Shown here one piece after another: positions 25,692 to 34,914 of a DNA stretch of 64,000 nucleotides. Source of the DNA: Candidatus Gastranaerophilales bacterium (GTDB lineage Bacteria > Cyanobacteriota > Vampirovibrionia > Gastranaerophilales > Gastranaerophilaceae); NCBI GenBank assembly GCA_947587615.1, contig CANPYC010000002.1, positions 1 to 64,000 of the forward strand. Reading direction: 5' to 3'. The position numbers and the translations under genes are program-made. Each line of letters begins with the position of its first letter. Position 1 is the first letter of the stretch. The notes beneath the pieces are model-generated. The model saw nothing but the letters and a program-made list of their open reading frames with translations, did not search any database and had not been told where the DNA came from.

Positions 25692-26636
25692 TTATTGTTC
25701 AATCTTTTTTAAAACTTCATCCCCGACTAAATTTTCCAAAATTGTTCGAGAGGTTAAATAATCATCCATTGCCTTTTGGGCGTCTGCTTTTGCGTTTCTA
25801 TAATATGCGTCAGCAACCGTTAATTCTTGCTGCGACTTATTTTGCGAGTTTTTATAGATATCTTCTCTTTTTTTAAAATTGTCTTTTGTCATTGCAACAA
25901 GTTGTTCTTTGGTTTTGTAGTCAATATATAAATCTAAAAGCTTTTTTTGAAGCTCGTCAATTTTTCTTACCAAAACAACCATATCTGCGTCTGACACTTT
26001 TGAGAATTTGTAGTTGTATTCCTTATCATCCTTCATAAAGGCATTGATAAGCCCTCCTCCGATTAATGCACTCGTTGCAACATAAGGATCACCCGCAACA
26101 GAAGCGCCTGCCAGAGAAGTAAAATTTGCAATCGGTCTTATAATTTTTTTAATTATTGAATCATCAGGCTTGTCTTCATCCGGATTAGAAAGCTTATAGA
26201 TAATATATTTCATTGTTTCAGAGCGCTCTGTTGTTGCAGCCCAAAGTATACTTAAATCGGAATTAATTTTAGAAGAGTCCATATCGAGTTCATCTGCAAT
26301 ATCAAGCGCCAATTTTTTAAGGCTTAAATCTGCAAAGCCGATACTTTGAGTGTTTAAATCGTTATTTTCTTTGCTTATTTTTTCTTTATTTTTCACTTCT
26401 TTGTTTTTGGCTTGTTTAACCTGCGCTTCGGGAGCCTTTTTTGAAGTAATATTTGAAATTGAAGGCGCAAGGGTAATTTCTTCTTTGATTTTTTCCGATT
26501 TTGAATTTAACTCAATTCTATCCCCGTTTGCAAACCTGCCCAAAAAAGGTCTGGGGGAATTTAAATCCTTAAGTTCAAGCCCCCAAGAAGAAGAAAGAAA
26601 AAGAAAAAACATAATCAAAAGTAATTTTCTTATCAT
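25692..26636 (-). CDS. secreted TolC-hairpin-like protein, paralogue B
   Basis: The 314-residue protein has a signal peptide (about 1-19), a low-complexity Lys/Glu linker, a module ending IADELD, and a conserved-looking core DLSILWAATTERSETMKYII (about 125-145). It ends in a long helix with the rhythm of an outer-membrane efflux (TolC/OEP) hairpin: QQELTVADAYYRNAKADAQ, then a YLTSRTILENLVG close. It overlaps the next paralogue by ATGA. It is much too short for a full TolC. Perhaps it works as a heteromer with its neighbour at the outer membrane; this is inference. Confidence 0.5.
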   Translation of the reverse strand: MIRKLLLIMFFLFLSSSWGLELKDLNSPRPFLGRFANGDRIELNSKSEKIKEEITLAPSISNITSKKAPEAQVKQAKNKEVKNKEKISKENNDLNTQSIGFADLSLKKLALDIADELDMDSSKINSDLSILWAATTERSETMKYIIYKLSNPDEDKPDDSIIKKIIRPIANFTSLAGASVAGDPYVATSALIGGGLINAFMKDDKEYNYKFSKVSDADMVVLVRKIDELQKKLLDLYIDYKTKEQLVAMTKDNFKKREDIYKNSQNKSQQELTVADAYYRNAKADAQKAMDDYLTSRTILENLVGDEVLKKIEQ

Positions 26637-27511
26637 TTCTTGCCCCCCGAGATTGAAGCTGTTGAGTTAATCATCTTCTTTTCAAAATTTAAATCTTCTT
26701 TATTGATGTTTTGAAAATTCATATCATATTGAGCAATATTAAGCTCATCAACCGTTTTTTTACCCGCAAGGCGCATAAGTGCCAAATGATACTTTTTAAC
26801 CTCCTGTTTGAGTCGGTATTCTTCGATTAGCTCTTCTTCCCATTCTGATGATGAAATTGTTATATCAAGAGAATTATTTTTAGCTAAAGCATCAGAATAA
26901 TTTTTATTATGCAAAAGCAATTGTTCTCTGCATTTTTTTAGTTTTGTCAGTGCACCTTTGTATCTATAATAGTCAACTATAATTTCATCTTGCAGCTCTT
27001 CAATAAGCCCTGCAAGCTCTATTGCTTCCGTGTCTGTTATTGCAGGGTTTTGAAGCTTTTGATTATTTTCTCTGTTGATTAAATTGTTTGCAAGTCTGCC
27101 TGCGGCATAAGCTCCCGATTGAATACCATAGTTCATACCCAAAAAAGAAGGCAGCAAAGCCGCACCGGAGATTATTGCGCTCATTGATTTAGCCATTAAA
27201 GAAGAGTGAATTCTTCTTTGTTCTGCGGGAACGGAGAGTTTTTTTAAGCAAAAAGCAATCATCGGGTTATTGCTGACAGTTGCATTCCAAAGATTTTCTA
27301 TGTCTTCTAAGTCGGCTTTTTGCTGTTCATTAACAATGTTTTGAGCTTCGATAATATCATCAACAAATAGAGAACCTTTAAGGGTGTCAACTTTTTCGCT
27401 GTATTGAACATCAAACTTTTGGACTTTATCAAGTTTGATAGAATCATCCGCAAAAGAAAAAGGTATGAACTGCCCTAAAACTAAGATTATTGCAAAGATT
27501 TTGTTGCTCAT
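26633..27511 (-). CDS. secreted TolC-hairpin-like protein, paralogue A
   Basis: The 292-residue protein has a signal peptide (MSNKIFAIILVLGQFIPFSFA, cleavage near 21). The core DIENLWNATVSNNPMIAFCL followed by KKLSVP matches the LWAAT ... YKLSNP core of the next gene. A Gly/Ala-rich hydrophobic stretch follows, and the long C-terminal helices (IDELQ-like, then EYRLKQEVKKYHLALMRLAG) have the rhythm of TolC-type hairpins. It overlaps the downstream paralogue by four bases, so the pair is co-translated. Probably periplasmic or outer-membrane associated. Confidence 0.5.
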   Translation of the reverse strand: MSNKIFAIILVLGQFIPFSFADDSIKLDKVQKFDVQYSEKVDTLKGSLFVDDIIEAQNIVNEQQKADLEDIENLWNATVSNNPMIAFCLKKLSVPAEQRRIHSSLMAKSMSAIISGAALLPSFLGMNYGIQSGAYAAGRLANNLINRENNQKLQNPAITDTEAIELAGLIEELQDEIIVDYYRYKGALTKLKKCREQLLLHNKNYSDALAKNNSLDITISSSEWEEELIEEYRLKQEVKKYHLALMRLAGKKTVDELNIAQYDMNFQNINKEDLNFEKKMINSTASISGGKK

Positions 27512-27640
27512 AATTAAATCTTAGCATATAAAATTAAAAAAATGTTTAACGTTTCAAATTATTAAGTAAAAGAGTTATAATAAAGCAATTATAAACTTAA
27601 TAATTTGTAAAATATCATATTTAAAGTATTTAACAAAAAA

Positions 27641-27666
27641 TAACCCCCTGTTTATGCAGGGGGTTA
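27641..27666 (-). terminator. terminator of pfp
   Basis: A ten-pair stem TAACCCCCTG/CAGGGGGTTA with a six-base loop is followed on the minus strand by TTTTTTG. Confidence 0.9.
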
Positions 27667-27680
27667 AATTATATTATAAA

Positions 27681-29360
27681 TTACACACCTACGAGCTTAT
27701 TTTCTTGCTCTAATTGAAGTGTAATTGTTGTTAAGTCGCAAACGTCACTTGGCCCAAAGTATTGAATAGCACCGGGGAAAATATAGCAATCTTCCATTGC
27801 CCATTTTTCTCTATTTTTTTCTAATGCTCTAAACACAGGTCCGTCAAGTTCAACAAGCGCCTTTTTAATAACAGGTTTCATTGCTCCGTGACGACGTTCC
27901 ATATTCATCATCATAGTTAGAGGAACACCCCCTGCAACCCACTCAGACGCAGGTTTTGTTGTATTTTTAATTGATGATAAATAGCCTGTTAAACCTGCTT
28001 GAATTAAAGCAAAAGCGTTATAGCCCAATGAATAGCAGTAATCAGAATCAAAATTAGAAGGCATTGCACATCTTCCTTCGTAACCGAAGAAATGCGCCTG
28101 ATCAGAGAATTTACCGTCAAAATTACCTTCTTTTTTCATTTTATTTAATTTTTCTCTAACCATTTCAATTAAAAGCTTTTCAGTTTCAATTTTTGAAACC
28201 TGAACATTACCGTGCGGATCTCTATCCATTAATAATTGAGCTTTTATTTGAGAAGGAAGCGAGTTAAACAGTTTAGCGCTTGCGCTATCTAATTTTGAAG
28301 TTATCATTGAATATTTTTCTTCTTGAGAAGAGTTTTGATAATTTGAATTTGATTCAAGCGAAGCTAATAAGTCGTTAAGTGCACCTATCATTACTTTCAT
28401 CTCGGGAATAAACTCAATTAAACCTTCGGGGATTAGCGCAATACCAAAGTTTTTACCGTTTTTAGCACGACGGGCAACGATATCTGCAATGTAATTTACG
28501 ATACTTTCAAGGCTTTGCGCTTTTTTCTCTACTTCTTCGCCGATTAAAGTAATATTTGGTTGAGTTTGGAGCGCTGCTTCAAGGCATACATGAGAAGCGC
28601 TTCTTCCCATTAATTTAATAAAGTGCCAATATTTTTTAGCTGAATTTGCGTCTCTTTGAATATTGCCGATTAATTCAGCATAAGTTTTTGTAGCCGTATC
28701 AAAACCGAATGATATTTCAATTTGATCATTTTTTAAGTCGCCGTCAATTGTTTTTGGACAGCCGATAACACTTATACCTGTGTTATTTTTGCTCATCCAT
28801 TGAGCTAATAAACAAGCGTTTGTATTGGAGTCGTCTCCTCCTATTATTACAATAGCGGTTATATTAAGGCTTTTGCATACTTCGAGAGCTTTTTTAAATT
28901 GTTCTTCTGTTTCAAGCTTGGTTCTGCCTGAACCGATGATATCAAAACCGCCTGTGTTTCTGTATGCGTCCATAATTTCATCGGTTAGCTCCATATATTT
29001 ACCCTCAACTATACCCGAAGGGCCTCCTAAAAAGCCATATAATTTATTTTCTTTATTTTGTGTTTTCATAGCGTCATAAAGACCTGCTATAACGTTATGA
29101 CCACCGGGAGCTTGACCGCCCGAGAGAATAACACCGATATTTCTTTTTTGATTTGACAATTCGTCTCCGTTTGAAGTGAATTTTGCAATAGGTTTACCGT
29201 AAACTTCAGAAAATAAATTTTTAATTTCTTCCGTATCCGAAACGGATTTTGTAGCTTCACCAAGCGAGAGTTTAATGTTGTTTATGCCGTTTGATAAAGC
29301 TCCTGCCAGTTTTGGCTGATATTTTAATCTTTCTTTTTGAAGAGGTGAAATTGTTCTCAT
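27681..29360 (-). CDS. pfp: diphosphate-dependent 6-phosphofructokinase
   Basis: The 559-residue enzyme phosphorylates fructose 6-phosphate with pyrophosphate, reversibly. Its length and pattern match the long (plant beta-subunit-like) PFP group. Diagnostic parts are GVILSGGQAPGGHNVIAG, IIGGDDSNTNA where the second Asp of GGDD marks PPi rather than ATP use, CPKTIDGDL, LMGRSASHVCLEA, and the late EGRCAMPSNFD. It stands alone with its own terminator. PPi-dependent glycolysis saves ATP and suits a fermentative gut lifestyle (inference). Confidence 0.95.
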   Translation of the reverse strand: MRTISPLQKERLKYQPKLAGALSNGINNIKLSLGEATKSVSDTEEIKNLFSEVYGKPIAKFTSNGDELSNQKRNIGVILSGGQAPGGHNVIAGLYDAMKTQNKENKLYGFLGGPSGIVEGKYMELTDEIMDAYRNTGGFDIIGSGRTKLETEEQFKKALEVCKSLNITAIVIIGGDDSNTNACLLAQWMSKNNTGISVIGCPKTIDGDLKNDQIEISFGFDTATKTYAELIGNIQRDANSAKKYWHFIKLMGRSASHVCLEAALQTQPNITLIGEEVEKKAQSLESIVNYIADIVARRAKNGKNFGIALIPEGLIEFIPEMKVMIGALNDLLASLESNSNYQNSSQEEKYSMITSKLDSASAKLFNSLPSQIKAQLLMDRDPHGNVQVSKIETEKLLIEMVREKLNKMKKEGNFDGKFSDQAHFFGYEGRCAMPSNFDSDYCYSLGYNAFALIQAGLTGYLSSIKNTTKPASEWVAGGVPLTMMMNMERRHGAMKPVIKKALVELDGPVFRALEKNREKWAMEDCYIFPGAIQYFGPSDVCDLTTITLQLEQENKLVGV

Positions 29361-29600
29361 CTTATATCTCCTTACTATTTGATGATTAAATTATTACACA
29401 AATAAAGAAAAATAAGAATTAAGGTAATTAAAATAAGTAAACTTTTGTAAAAAAATTAAATTAAAAACTTTTAAAATAAGATACAGGAAGGACAAATAAA
29501 AGTATATTAAAATTTTATAAAATTTTTTCTCTTTTTTCATTTTTTAATATAAAATTGTTTAATGTAAATTACAGTTAGAGGACATTACCTAGGAGGGAAT

Positions 29601-30941
29601 ATGGCTGCAAACAAAATGACAAAAGAGAAAATCGCACAACTTTGCGAAGAAAATGATGTCGGTTTTATAAGACTTCAATTCTGCGACATCAACGGAACAA
29701 TTAAAAATTTGTCTTTACCTATCAGTCAACTGGAAAAAGTTTTAAACAACGAAATTATGCTGGACGGTTCATCCATTAAAGGTTTTAGAAGCATTGAAAC
29801 ATCAGATATGTATTTCTATCCCGATTTGGATACGTTTGTAATTCTGCCTTGGTGCGAAAGAGAAGGAGAAAACGTTGCAAGAATAATTTGTGATATTCAT
29901 AATGCGGATGGAACACCGTTTGAAGGCTGCCCGAGATGTAACTTAAAAAGAATGATAGAAAGAGCGCAAAAACTCGGTTATAAAATGAATGTAGGGCCTG
30001 AAGCGGAATTTTTCATTTTTGAACTTGACGAAAATAATCATGCAACAACACATCCTCACGATAAAGGCGGATATTATGACGCAGCGCCTACGGATATGGC
30101 TGAAGATATCAGAAGAGATATCGTAGGAACGCTTGAAGCAATGGGGTTTGAAATTGAAGCAAGCCACCATGAAGTTGCGGACGGTCAGCATGAAATTGAC
30201 TTTAAATATGCAGATGCTCTAACAACAGCTGATAACATAATAACTTTTAAATATGCAGTTAAAAGTATAGCTAATGAATACGGGGTTCATGCAACATTTA
30301 TGCCAAAACCGATATTTGGAATTAACGGTTCAGGCATGCACTGTAATTTATCTTTATTTAAAGACGGAAAAAATGTTTTCTATGCTCCCGATAAAGATTT
30401 TCAACTGTCTAAAGAAGCGCTTTACTCAATCGGCGGGGTTTTAAAACACGTTAAATCGTTTACGGCAATTACTAACCCGATTGTAAACAGCTATAAAAGG
30501 CTCGTGCCGGGGTATGAAGCACCTGTTTATCTTGCTTGGAGTTTGGCTAATCGCTCCGCTTTAATAAGAGTACCGGCAAAGCGTGGTGTTGCAACAAGAA
30601 TAGAACTTCGCTCCCCCGATCCTTCCTGTAACCCTTATTTAGCACTTGCTGCAATATTAGGAGCAATTTTAGACGGTGTTGAAAATAAAATTGAACCACC
30701 TTCTCAAGTTGAAGAAAATATTTATGAAATGACTCCAAGAGAACTAAAAGAAGCAAATATCGATTCATTGCCCGGAACATTAATTGAAGCTTGTAATCTT
30801 TTAGAAGAAGATGAAGTGGTTAAAGACGCTCTTGGAGAGCATATTTTAAATGAATTTTTATTGGCTAAACATATTGAATGGGATAAATATAGAACAGCCG
30901 TAACTAAGTGGGAACTTGAATCCTATTTAAATGCTTATTAA
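29601..30941 (+). CDS. glnA: glutamine synthetase, type I (short form)
   Basis: The 446-residue enzyme joins ammonia to glutamate with ATP. Marks are [67 protein letters not shown], and [14 protein letters not shown]. The length matches the GSI-alpha group rather than the longer adenylylated type. AGGAGGG precedes the ATG. The 240-base 5' region has TGTAAATTACA, an 11-bp palindrome at 29563-29573, which could bind a nitrogen regulator but does not fit NtcA or GlnR spacing. A clear terminator follows. Confidence 0.97.
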   Translation: MAANKMTKEKIAQLCEENDVGFIRLQFCDINGTIKNLSLPISQLEKVLNNEIMLDGSSIKGFRSIETSDMYFYPDLDTFVILPWCEREGENVARIICDIHNADGTPFEGCPRCNLKRMIERAQKLGYKMNVGPEAEFFIFELDENNHATTHPHDKGGYYDAAPTDMAEDIRRDIVGTLEAMGFEIEASHHEVADGQHEIDFKYADALTTADNIITFKYAVKSIANEYGVHATFMPKPIFGINGSGMHCNLSLFKDGKNVFYAPDKDFQLSKEALYSIGGVLKHVKSFTAITNPIVNSYKRLVPGYEAPVYLAWSLANRSALIRVPAKRGVATRIELRSPDPSCNPYLALAAILGAILDGVENKIEPPSQVEENIYEMTPRELKEANIDSLPGTLIEACNLLEEDEVVKDALGEHILNEFLLAKHIEWDKYRTAVTKWELESYLNAY

Positions 30942-30950
30942 TTTTACTTG

Positions 30951-30978
30951 GGGCGGAAAGTTTTCCGCCCTATTTTTT
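30951..30978 (+). terminator. terminator of glnA
   Basis: A nine-pair stem GGGCGGAAA/TTTCCGCCC with a two-base gap at the tip is followed by TATTTTTT. Confidence 0.9.
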
Positions 30979-31058
30979 AGCTAAATTACCCCGTTAAAAA
31001 TTTAACAATATGAAAAATATTTTTTTTGTGATAATATATAAAAGCTTGGGAATAATTT

Positions 31059-32063
31059 ATGCAAAAAAAAGAATTAATCAAAGCAATTTATAAACTAAAA
31101 GAACCAAGAATTTTAATAATTGGGGATTTTGCCCTTGATGAGATGATTTACGGGAATACCGAGCGAATTTCTCGAGAAGCCCCTGTTTTAATTTTAGAAC
31201 ACTACGAAACAAAAAAAATTCTCGGTGCAGCTTCAAATACCGCTCATAATGTTTCTGATATTAACCTTGGAAAAGCCTCTGCTCTCGGGGTTTATGGGGA
31301 TGACTACTACGGAAGTCAGCTTTTAAAAATTCTAAACGAAAATAATATTAACACTGATTTAATGGTTTTGGATAAAACAAGGAAAACAACTACCAAAACA
31401 AGGATTTCAGGTTCATGCTCTCAAAGTATAACTCAACAAATCGTAAGAATAGATAGGCAGACAAAAACCCCCTTGGATAGTGAAATTGAGCAAAGGGTAA
31501 TTGAAAATATAAGAAAATCGGCTAAAAATTTTGACGGGATAATTTTATCCGATTATCATTTGGGCTGTTTAACTCAAAATGTTATCAATGCTGCAATTGA
31601 AGAAGCGAAAAAGCATAATATTATTATTGTAGCAGATATTCAAAAGGATATGGAAAAATATAAAGGAGTATATGCAATTACTCCAAATCAGCCCGACAGT
31701 GAAAAACAAGCGGGATTTTTTATTAAAGATAACGAAAGCTTAAAGCGTGCGGGTGAAAAGCTCTTAAAAGATTTAGAACTTCAAAAACTTCTTTTAACAA
31801 GAGGCGAAAACGGCATGGCGCTTTTTGAAAAAAAAGGAGCAAATATTGAATTTACAATGGTTCCTGCTTTTAATAAAAAAGAAGTTTTTGATGTAACGGG
31901 TGCGGGTGATACCGTGGTTGCGCTTTTTACTTTGGCATTGTGTGCGGGTTTGAGCGCTAAAGTTGCAATGAATATTGCAAACACAGCGGCAAGTATTGTT
32001 ATAAAATACTTTGGTTGTCATACAATAACAATCGAAGATTTAATAAACGAAGTAAGTAATTAA
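31059..32063 (+). CDS. rfaE1: D-glycero-beta-D-manno-heptose-7-phosphate kinase
   Basis: The 334-residue PfkB-family kinase phosphorylates heptose 7-phosphate at C1 for ADP-heptose synthesis (LPS inner core). It has ILIIGDFALDEMIYG, RISREAPVLILE, GAASNTAHNV, and the DVTGAGDTVVALF ATP/anion-hole motif. It is the kinase half only; the nucleotidyltransferase half of HldE is missing here and should be elsewhere. It heads an operon with a DUF4330-like protein and an O-antigen ligase-type protein, consistent with lipopolysaccharide or surface-glycan assembly. Confidence 0.88.
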   Translation: MQKKELIKAIYKLKEPRILIIGDFALDEMIYGNTERISREAPVLILEHYETKKILGAASNTAHNVSDINLGKASALGVYGDDYYGSQLLKILNENNINTDLMVLDKTRKTTTKTRISGSCSQSITQQIVRIDRQTKTPLDSEIEQRVIENIRKSAKNFDGIILSDYHLGCLTQNVINAAIEEAKKHNIIIVADIQKDMEKYKGVYAITPNQPDSEKQAGFFIKDNESLKRAGEKLLKDLELQKLLLTRGENGMALFEKKGANIEFTMVPAFNKKEVFDVTGAGDTVVALFTLALCAGLSAKVAMNIANTAASIVIKYFGCHTITIEDLINEVSN

Positions 32064-32074
32064 AGGAAAAATTT

Positions 32075-32644
32075 ATGGATTTTTTAAAAAAATTAAAACC
32101 TTTTGATTATTTGATTATCTTAATCATTATAATTGCCTTAATTGTAGGATATTTGACTTTTACTAAAAAAAGGGCAACATCCTCTAATCAAATTGAAGCA
32201 AGTACAAAAGTTGAAATCGAAGTATATTTAAGAGGTGTTACAACAACAAACAGCGAAGAACTCTTTAAAAAAGACGATGAAACATTTATTACAATAAGAA
32301 ATGTTCCTTATACAAAATTGAAAATTAAAGACGTAAAATCAGAAAAAAGAAAAATAATGCTCCCGTCTTTAAATCCGCAAAAACCTTATTTATTGGTTAA
32401 TGATGAAACAGCGCCATATCAATATGATTATCTTATTAAAGTTGTTGATGACGCTAAAATCACAAAAGACGGAGATGCCGTTGTTGGTGGAAATAAGGTT
32501 AAAATTGGTATACCTATTACTCTTGAAGGGGCAAAATATAAGCTAAACGGAGTTATAACAAATATAATTGCAAGCCCCGAGCCGATTAACGAAGTACACG
32601 AAGATTTAGACATGCATACAAAAATTAACCAAGATGTTCACTAA
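32075..32644 (+). CDS. DUF4330-like single-pass membrane protein
   Basis: The 189-residue protein has a short cytoplasmic start (MDFLKKLKPFDYLII), one transmembrane segment (about 13-32), and an extracytoplasmic beta-rich domain (about 45-180: VEIEVYLRGVTTTN, GDAVVGGNKVKIG, ITLEGAKYKLNGVI). This layout matches DUF4330, known from Cyanobacteria and some Firmicutes; the function is not established. It lies 11 bases after the heptose kinase and overlaps the O-antigen-ligase-type gene by 11 bases, which suggests a role in surface-glycan assembly. Confidence 0.7.
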   Translation: MDFLKKLKPFDYLIILIIIIALIVGYLTFTKKRATSSNQIEASTKVEIEVYLRGVTTTNSEELFKKDDETFITIRNVPYTKLKIKDVKSEKRKIMLPSLNPQKPYLLVNDETAPYQYDYLIKVVDDAKITKDGDAVVGGNKVKIGIPITLEGAKYKLNGVITNIIASPEPINEVHEDLDMHTKINQDVH

Positions 32645-33935
32645 AATTAAAAAATTCATTAACGACAGCTTTTTTATGGAAAACATTGATAATATTACTT
32701 TTTTTGTTTTGTTATCAATGCTTTTGGCTTCAATTTTTCTAAACAGCGAATTTATCGGCGCAATTAGCCTTATATTTTCATTTTTGGTTATTTTTAAATC
32801 AATTTTTTCTCTTGAAAAATTTAACTTTAAGCTTGAAAATTATCATAAAGCCTTAATAATTTTCTTTTTAATTGTTAGCGTGAGCTTATGCGCTTCAAGC
32901 CTGTTTAAGCTTAGTTTGCACGGATATATTAAGACTCTTATTTATATTATTTTCTTTTTTAGCGCCTGTATATTCTATAAAAATAATAAAAATAAAATAT
33001 ACCCTGCAATTCTTTTTATATGCGTACTTTTAAGCTATGAGTCGATAGTTGCGATTATTCAAAACTACAACGGAGTTGTTGAAATATCCTCCTGGCAGGA
33101 TATGACACATATTAACCCCGAAGAAGTCTTATCAAGGGCTTATGGAACACTTAAACCTTATAACCCTAACCTTTTAGCGGGGTATTTGCTCTGCGGCTTA
33201 TCAAGCTTTATTTTTGTAATCTTTTCAAATTTAAAAGAAAAAAGAAAAAAATTTGCTCTTGTTTTTTTAATTCTTTTTTTAATTACGCTTGTTGCAATAA
33301 TTGATACAGGGTGCAGAGGTGCTTATTTAGGCTTTTTGTTCTTTTTCCCGTTATTATTTTTAGCTTTACTTAATTACATCTACAAGCGTTTTGGCGGTTT
33401 ATCAAATATTAAAAAAAGATATAAAAACCTAACAATTGCTTGTTTTGTAGGTTTTTTAGCTTTTATTTTTACAAATCCCGCAATAGTAAAAAGGTTTGAA
33501 ACAATCCTTGCTTTTAGAGCAGATAGCTCAATATCTTTCAGATTGAACGTTTATGAATCCGCAATAAAAATGTTTTTAGATAACCCCTTTTTAGGTATCG
33601 GGGTAGGTAATCAAAACTTTAGAGAGCTCTACGGGCTTTATATGAAAACGGGTTATGACGCTTTAGGCTGCTACTGCGTACCTTTGGAGATAATGGTTGA
33701 AAGCGGAATATTTGCCCTTGTTAGCTTTATTTTATTTTTGTTTTTTGTTGTTAAAAAATGCTATAAAATTTGTATCAATGAAGCTTCGCAAATACAGAGT
33801 AAAATTTTAGCACTCAGCGTTGTTTTGATGATTGCTGCCGTTATGGGGCATGGGTTATTTGATACAATCTGGTTTCGCCCCCAAGTACAGTTTATGTTTT
33901 GGACTTATATTGCAATGCTTGAGGCTGATAAATAA
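32634..33935 (+). CDS. O-antigen ligase/polymerase family membrane protein
   Basis: The 433-residue protein has about ten to twelve hydrophobic segments and the Wzy_C/O-antigen-ligase signature: SSISFRLNVYESAIKMFLDN, then PFLGIGVGNQNFRELYG in the large loop (about 300-330), with further helices to the C-terminus (MGHGLFDTIWF). The family joins or polymerises lipid-linked glycans at the periplasmic face. It overlaps the DUF4330-like gene and ends the operon begun by the heptose kinase. Ligase (WaaL) and polymerase (Wzy) cannot be separated from sequence alone. Confidence 0.82.
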   Translation: MFTKIKKFINDSFFMENIDNITFFVLLSMLLASIFLNSEFIGAISLIFSFLVIFKSIFSLEKFNFKLENYHKALIIFFLIVSVSLCASSLFKLSLHGYIKTLIYIIFFFSACIFYKNNKNKIYPAILFICVLLSYESIVAIIQNYNGVVEISSWQDMTHINPEEVLSRAYGTLKPYNPNLLAGYLLCGLSSFIFVIFSNLKEKRKKFALVFLILFLITLVAIIDTGCRGAYLGFLFFFPLLFLALLNYIYKRFGGLSNIKKRYKNLTIACFVGFLAFIFTNPAIVKRFETILAFRADSSISFRLNVYESAIKMFLDNPFLGIGVGNQNFRELYGLYMKTGYDALGCYCVPLEIMVESGIFALVSFILFLFFVVKKCYKICINEASQIQSKILALSVVLMIAAVMGHGLFDTIWFRPQVQFMFWTYIAMLEADK

Positions 33936-33992
33936 ACTTCAATTATAAACATAAACTTGTATCGTAAGCTGTGATTTATAAAATATTGAAAA

Positions 33993-34199
33993 TTAATTGT
34001 TGCTTGTTAAAATTGTCTTAAAAGCAGCAAGTCCTCTTGCTGAGATTATCTTTGATTCGCTTTTTTGTTCTTTTGCGATATTGAAAATTTTAACTATTCT
34101 TCTGATTTCATCTGCACTTTTAATAGTGTTTGTTGCATAAACATTGTGAATTTTTTCCGGGGAAATGTTAAATAAAGCATTTAATTCAACTTCTGTCAT
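33993..34199 (-). CDS. small hypothetical protein (68 residues)
   Basis: No family is recognised. The protein is soluble and helical, with MTEVELNALFNISPEKIHNV at the start and a short basic middle. A good ribosome site (AAAGAGAG) precedes the ATG, and upstream on the minus strand TTGAGC is followed after 16 bases by AATACT as a plausible promoter. The size and helical pattern could fit a small DNA- or protein-binding factor, but nothing more can be said. Confidence 0.5.
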   Translation of the reverse strand: MTEVELNALFNISPEKIHNVYATNTIKSADEIRRIVKIFNIAKEQKSESKIISARGLAAFKTILTSNN

Positions 34200-34374
34200 G
34201 GTTTCTCTCTTTATAAATCTACTACTGATGTATAAATAAAGTATTTGAAAAGATTTGAATTGCTCAAAAAGATAAAACTGTTACAAAACTTAAAATAATT
34301 TTTAGTCCGTAGTATATAGTGTAATAAATCTGATTTTATGCTAAAATTACAAACAACAATAAAGAGGAGGCTGT

Positions 34375-34851
34375 ATGATAGATAGATTTAAAAGATATGC
34401 CAATGAATTTAAAACATTTGCAATTAAAGGTAACGTAATTGATATGGCAGTAGGTATCATAATCGGCGCCGCATTTTCAAAAATCGTTGATTCAATGGTT
34501 AAAGATATTATCATGCCGCCAATGGGCTGGTTAATGGGTAGAGTTGATTTTACCAATTTATATTTAACGCTTCCGAATTATGAAGGTCAAATCGTAAAAT
34601 ATCCTTCGCTTGAAGCAGCTCAAGCAGCAGGTGCTGTTACAATTAACTACGGTCTTTTTATTAATACCTTAATAAGCTTCATTTTTGTAGCTTTTGCCGT
34701 TTTTCTTTTGATTAAATTTATTAATAAATTAAGAGCAACAACTCAAAAAGAAATTGAAGAGGCTGCTCCGACAACAAAAACCTGCCCGAGATGTTTTAGC
34801 GAGATTAATATTAATGCGACAAGATGTCCCAATTGTACATCTGAGATATAA
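34375..34851 (+). CDS. mscL: large-conductance mechanosensitive channel with zinc-ribbon tail
   Basis: MscL opens under membrane tension and releases solutes during hypo-osmotic shock. The 158-residue protein has the usual N-terminal helix and TM1 ([23 protein letters not shown] region, about 12-40), a periplasmic loop, and TM2 (about 96-125: [20 protein letters not shown]). Unlike classical MscL it ends in a zinc ribbon, [18 protein letters not shown], where the C-terminal bundle helix is usual. GAGGAGG precedes the ATG. A terminator follows. Confidence 0.93.
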   Translation: MIDRFKRYANEFKTFAIKGNVIDMAVGIIIGAAFSKIVDSMVKDIIMPPMGWLMGRVDFTNLYLTLPNYEGQIVKYPSLEAAQAAGAVTINYGLFINTLISFIFVAFAVFLLIKFINKLRATTQKEIEEAAPTTKTCPRCFSEININATRCPNCTSEI

Positions 34852-34885
34852 CCCCTATGTATAAAAAAGGTTAATAAAGTTTAAA

Positions 34886-34910
34886 AACCCCTATCAAATC
34901 GATAGGGGTT
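34886..34910. terminator. terminator between mscL and a convergent gene
   Basis: A ten-pair stem AACCCCTATC/GATAGGGGTT with a five-base loop lies after mscL. T-rich sequence follows on the plus strand, and the minus-strand flank is A-rich on the plus strand, so it may serve both directions. Confidence 0.75.
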
Positions 34911-34914
34911 AAAA

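Noticed and set aside
25625..25876. An 83-codon plus-strand frame near the two-component system
   Set aside because: It overlaps the C-terminal coding part of the secreted protein gene on the other strand and lacks a ribosome site.
29563..29573. TGTAAATTACA before glnA considered as an NtcA or GlnR operator
   Set aside because: The spacing fits neither GTA-N8-TAC nor TGTNA-N7-TNACA; a short AT-rich palindrome can occur by chance.
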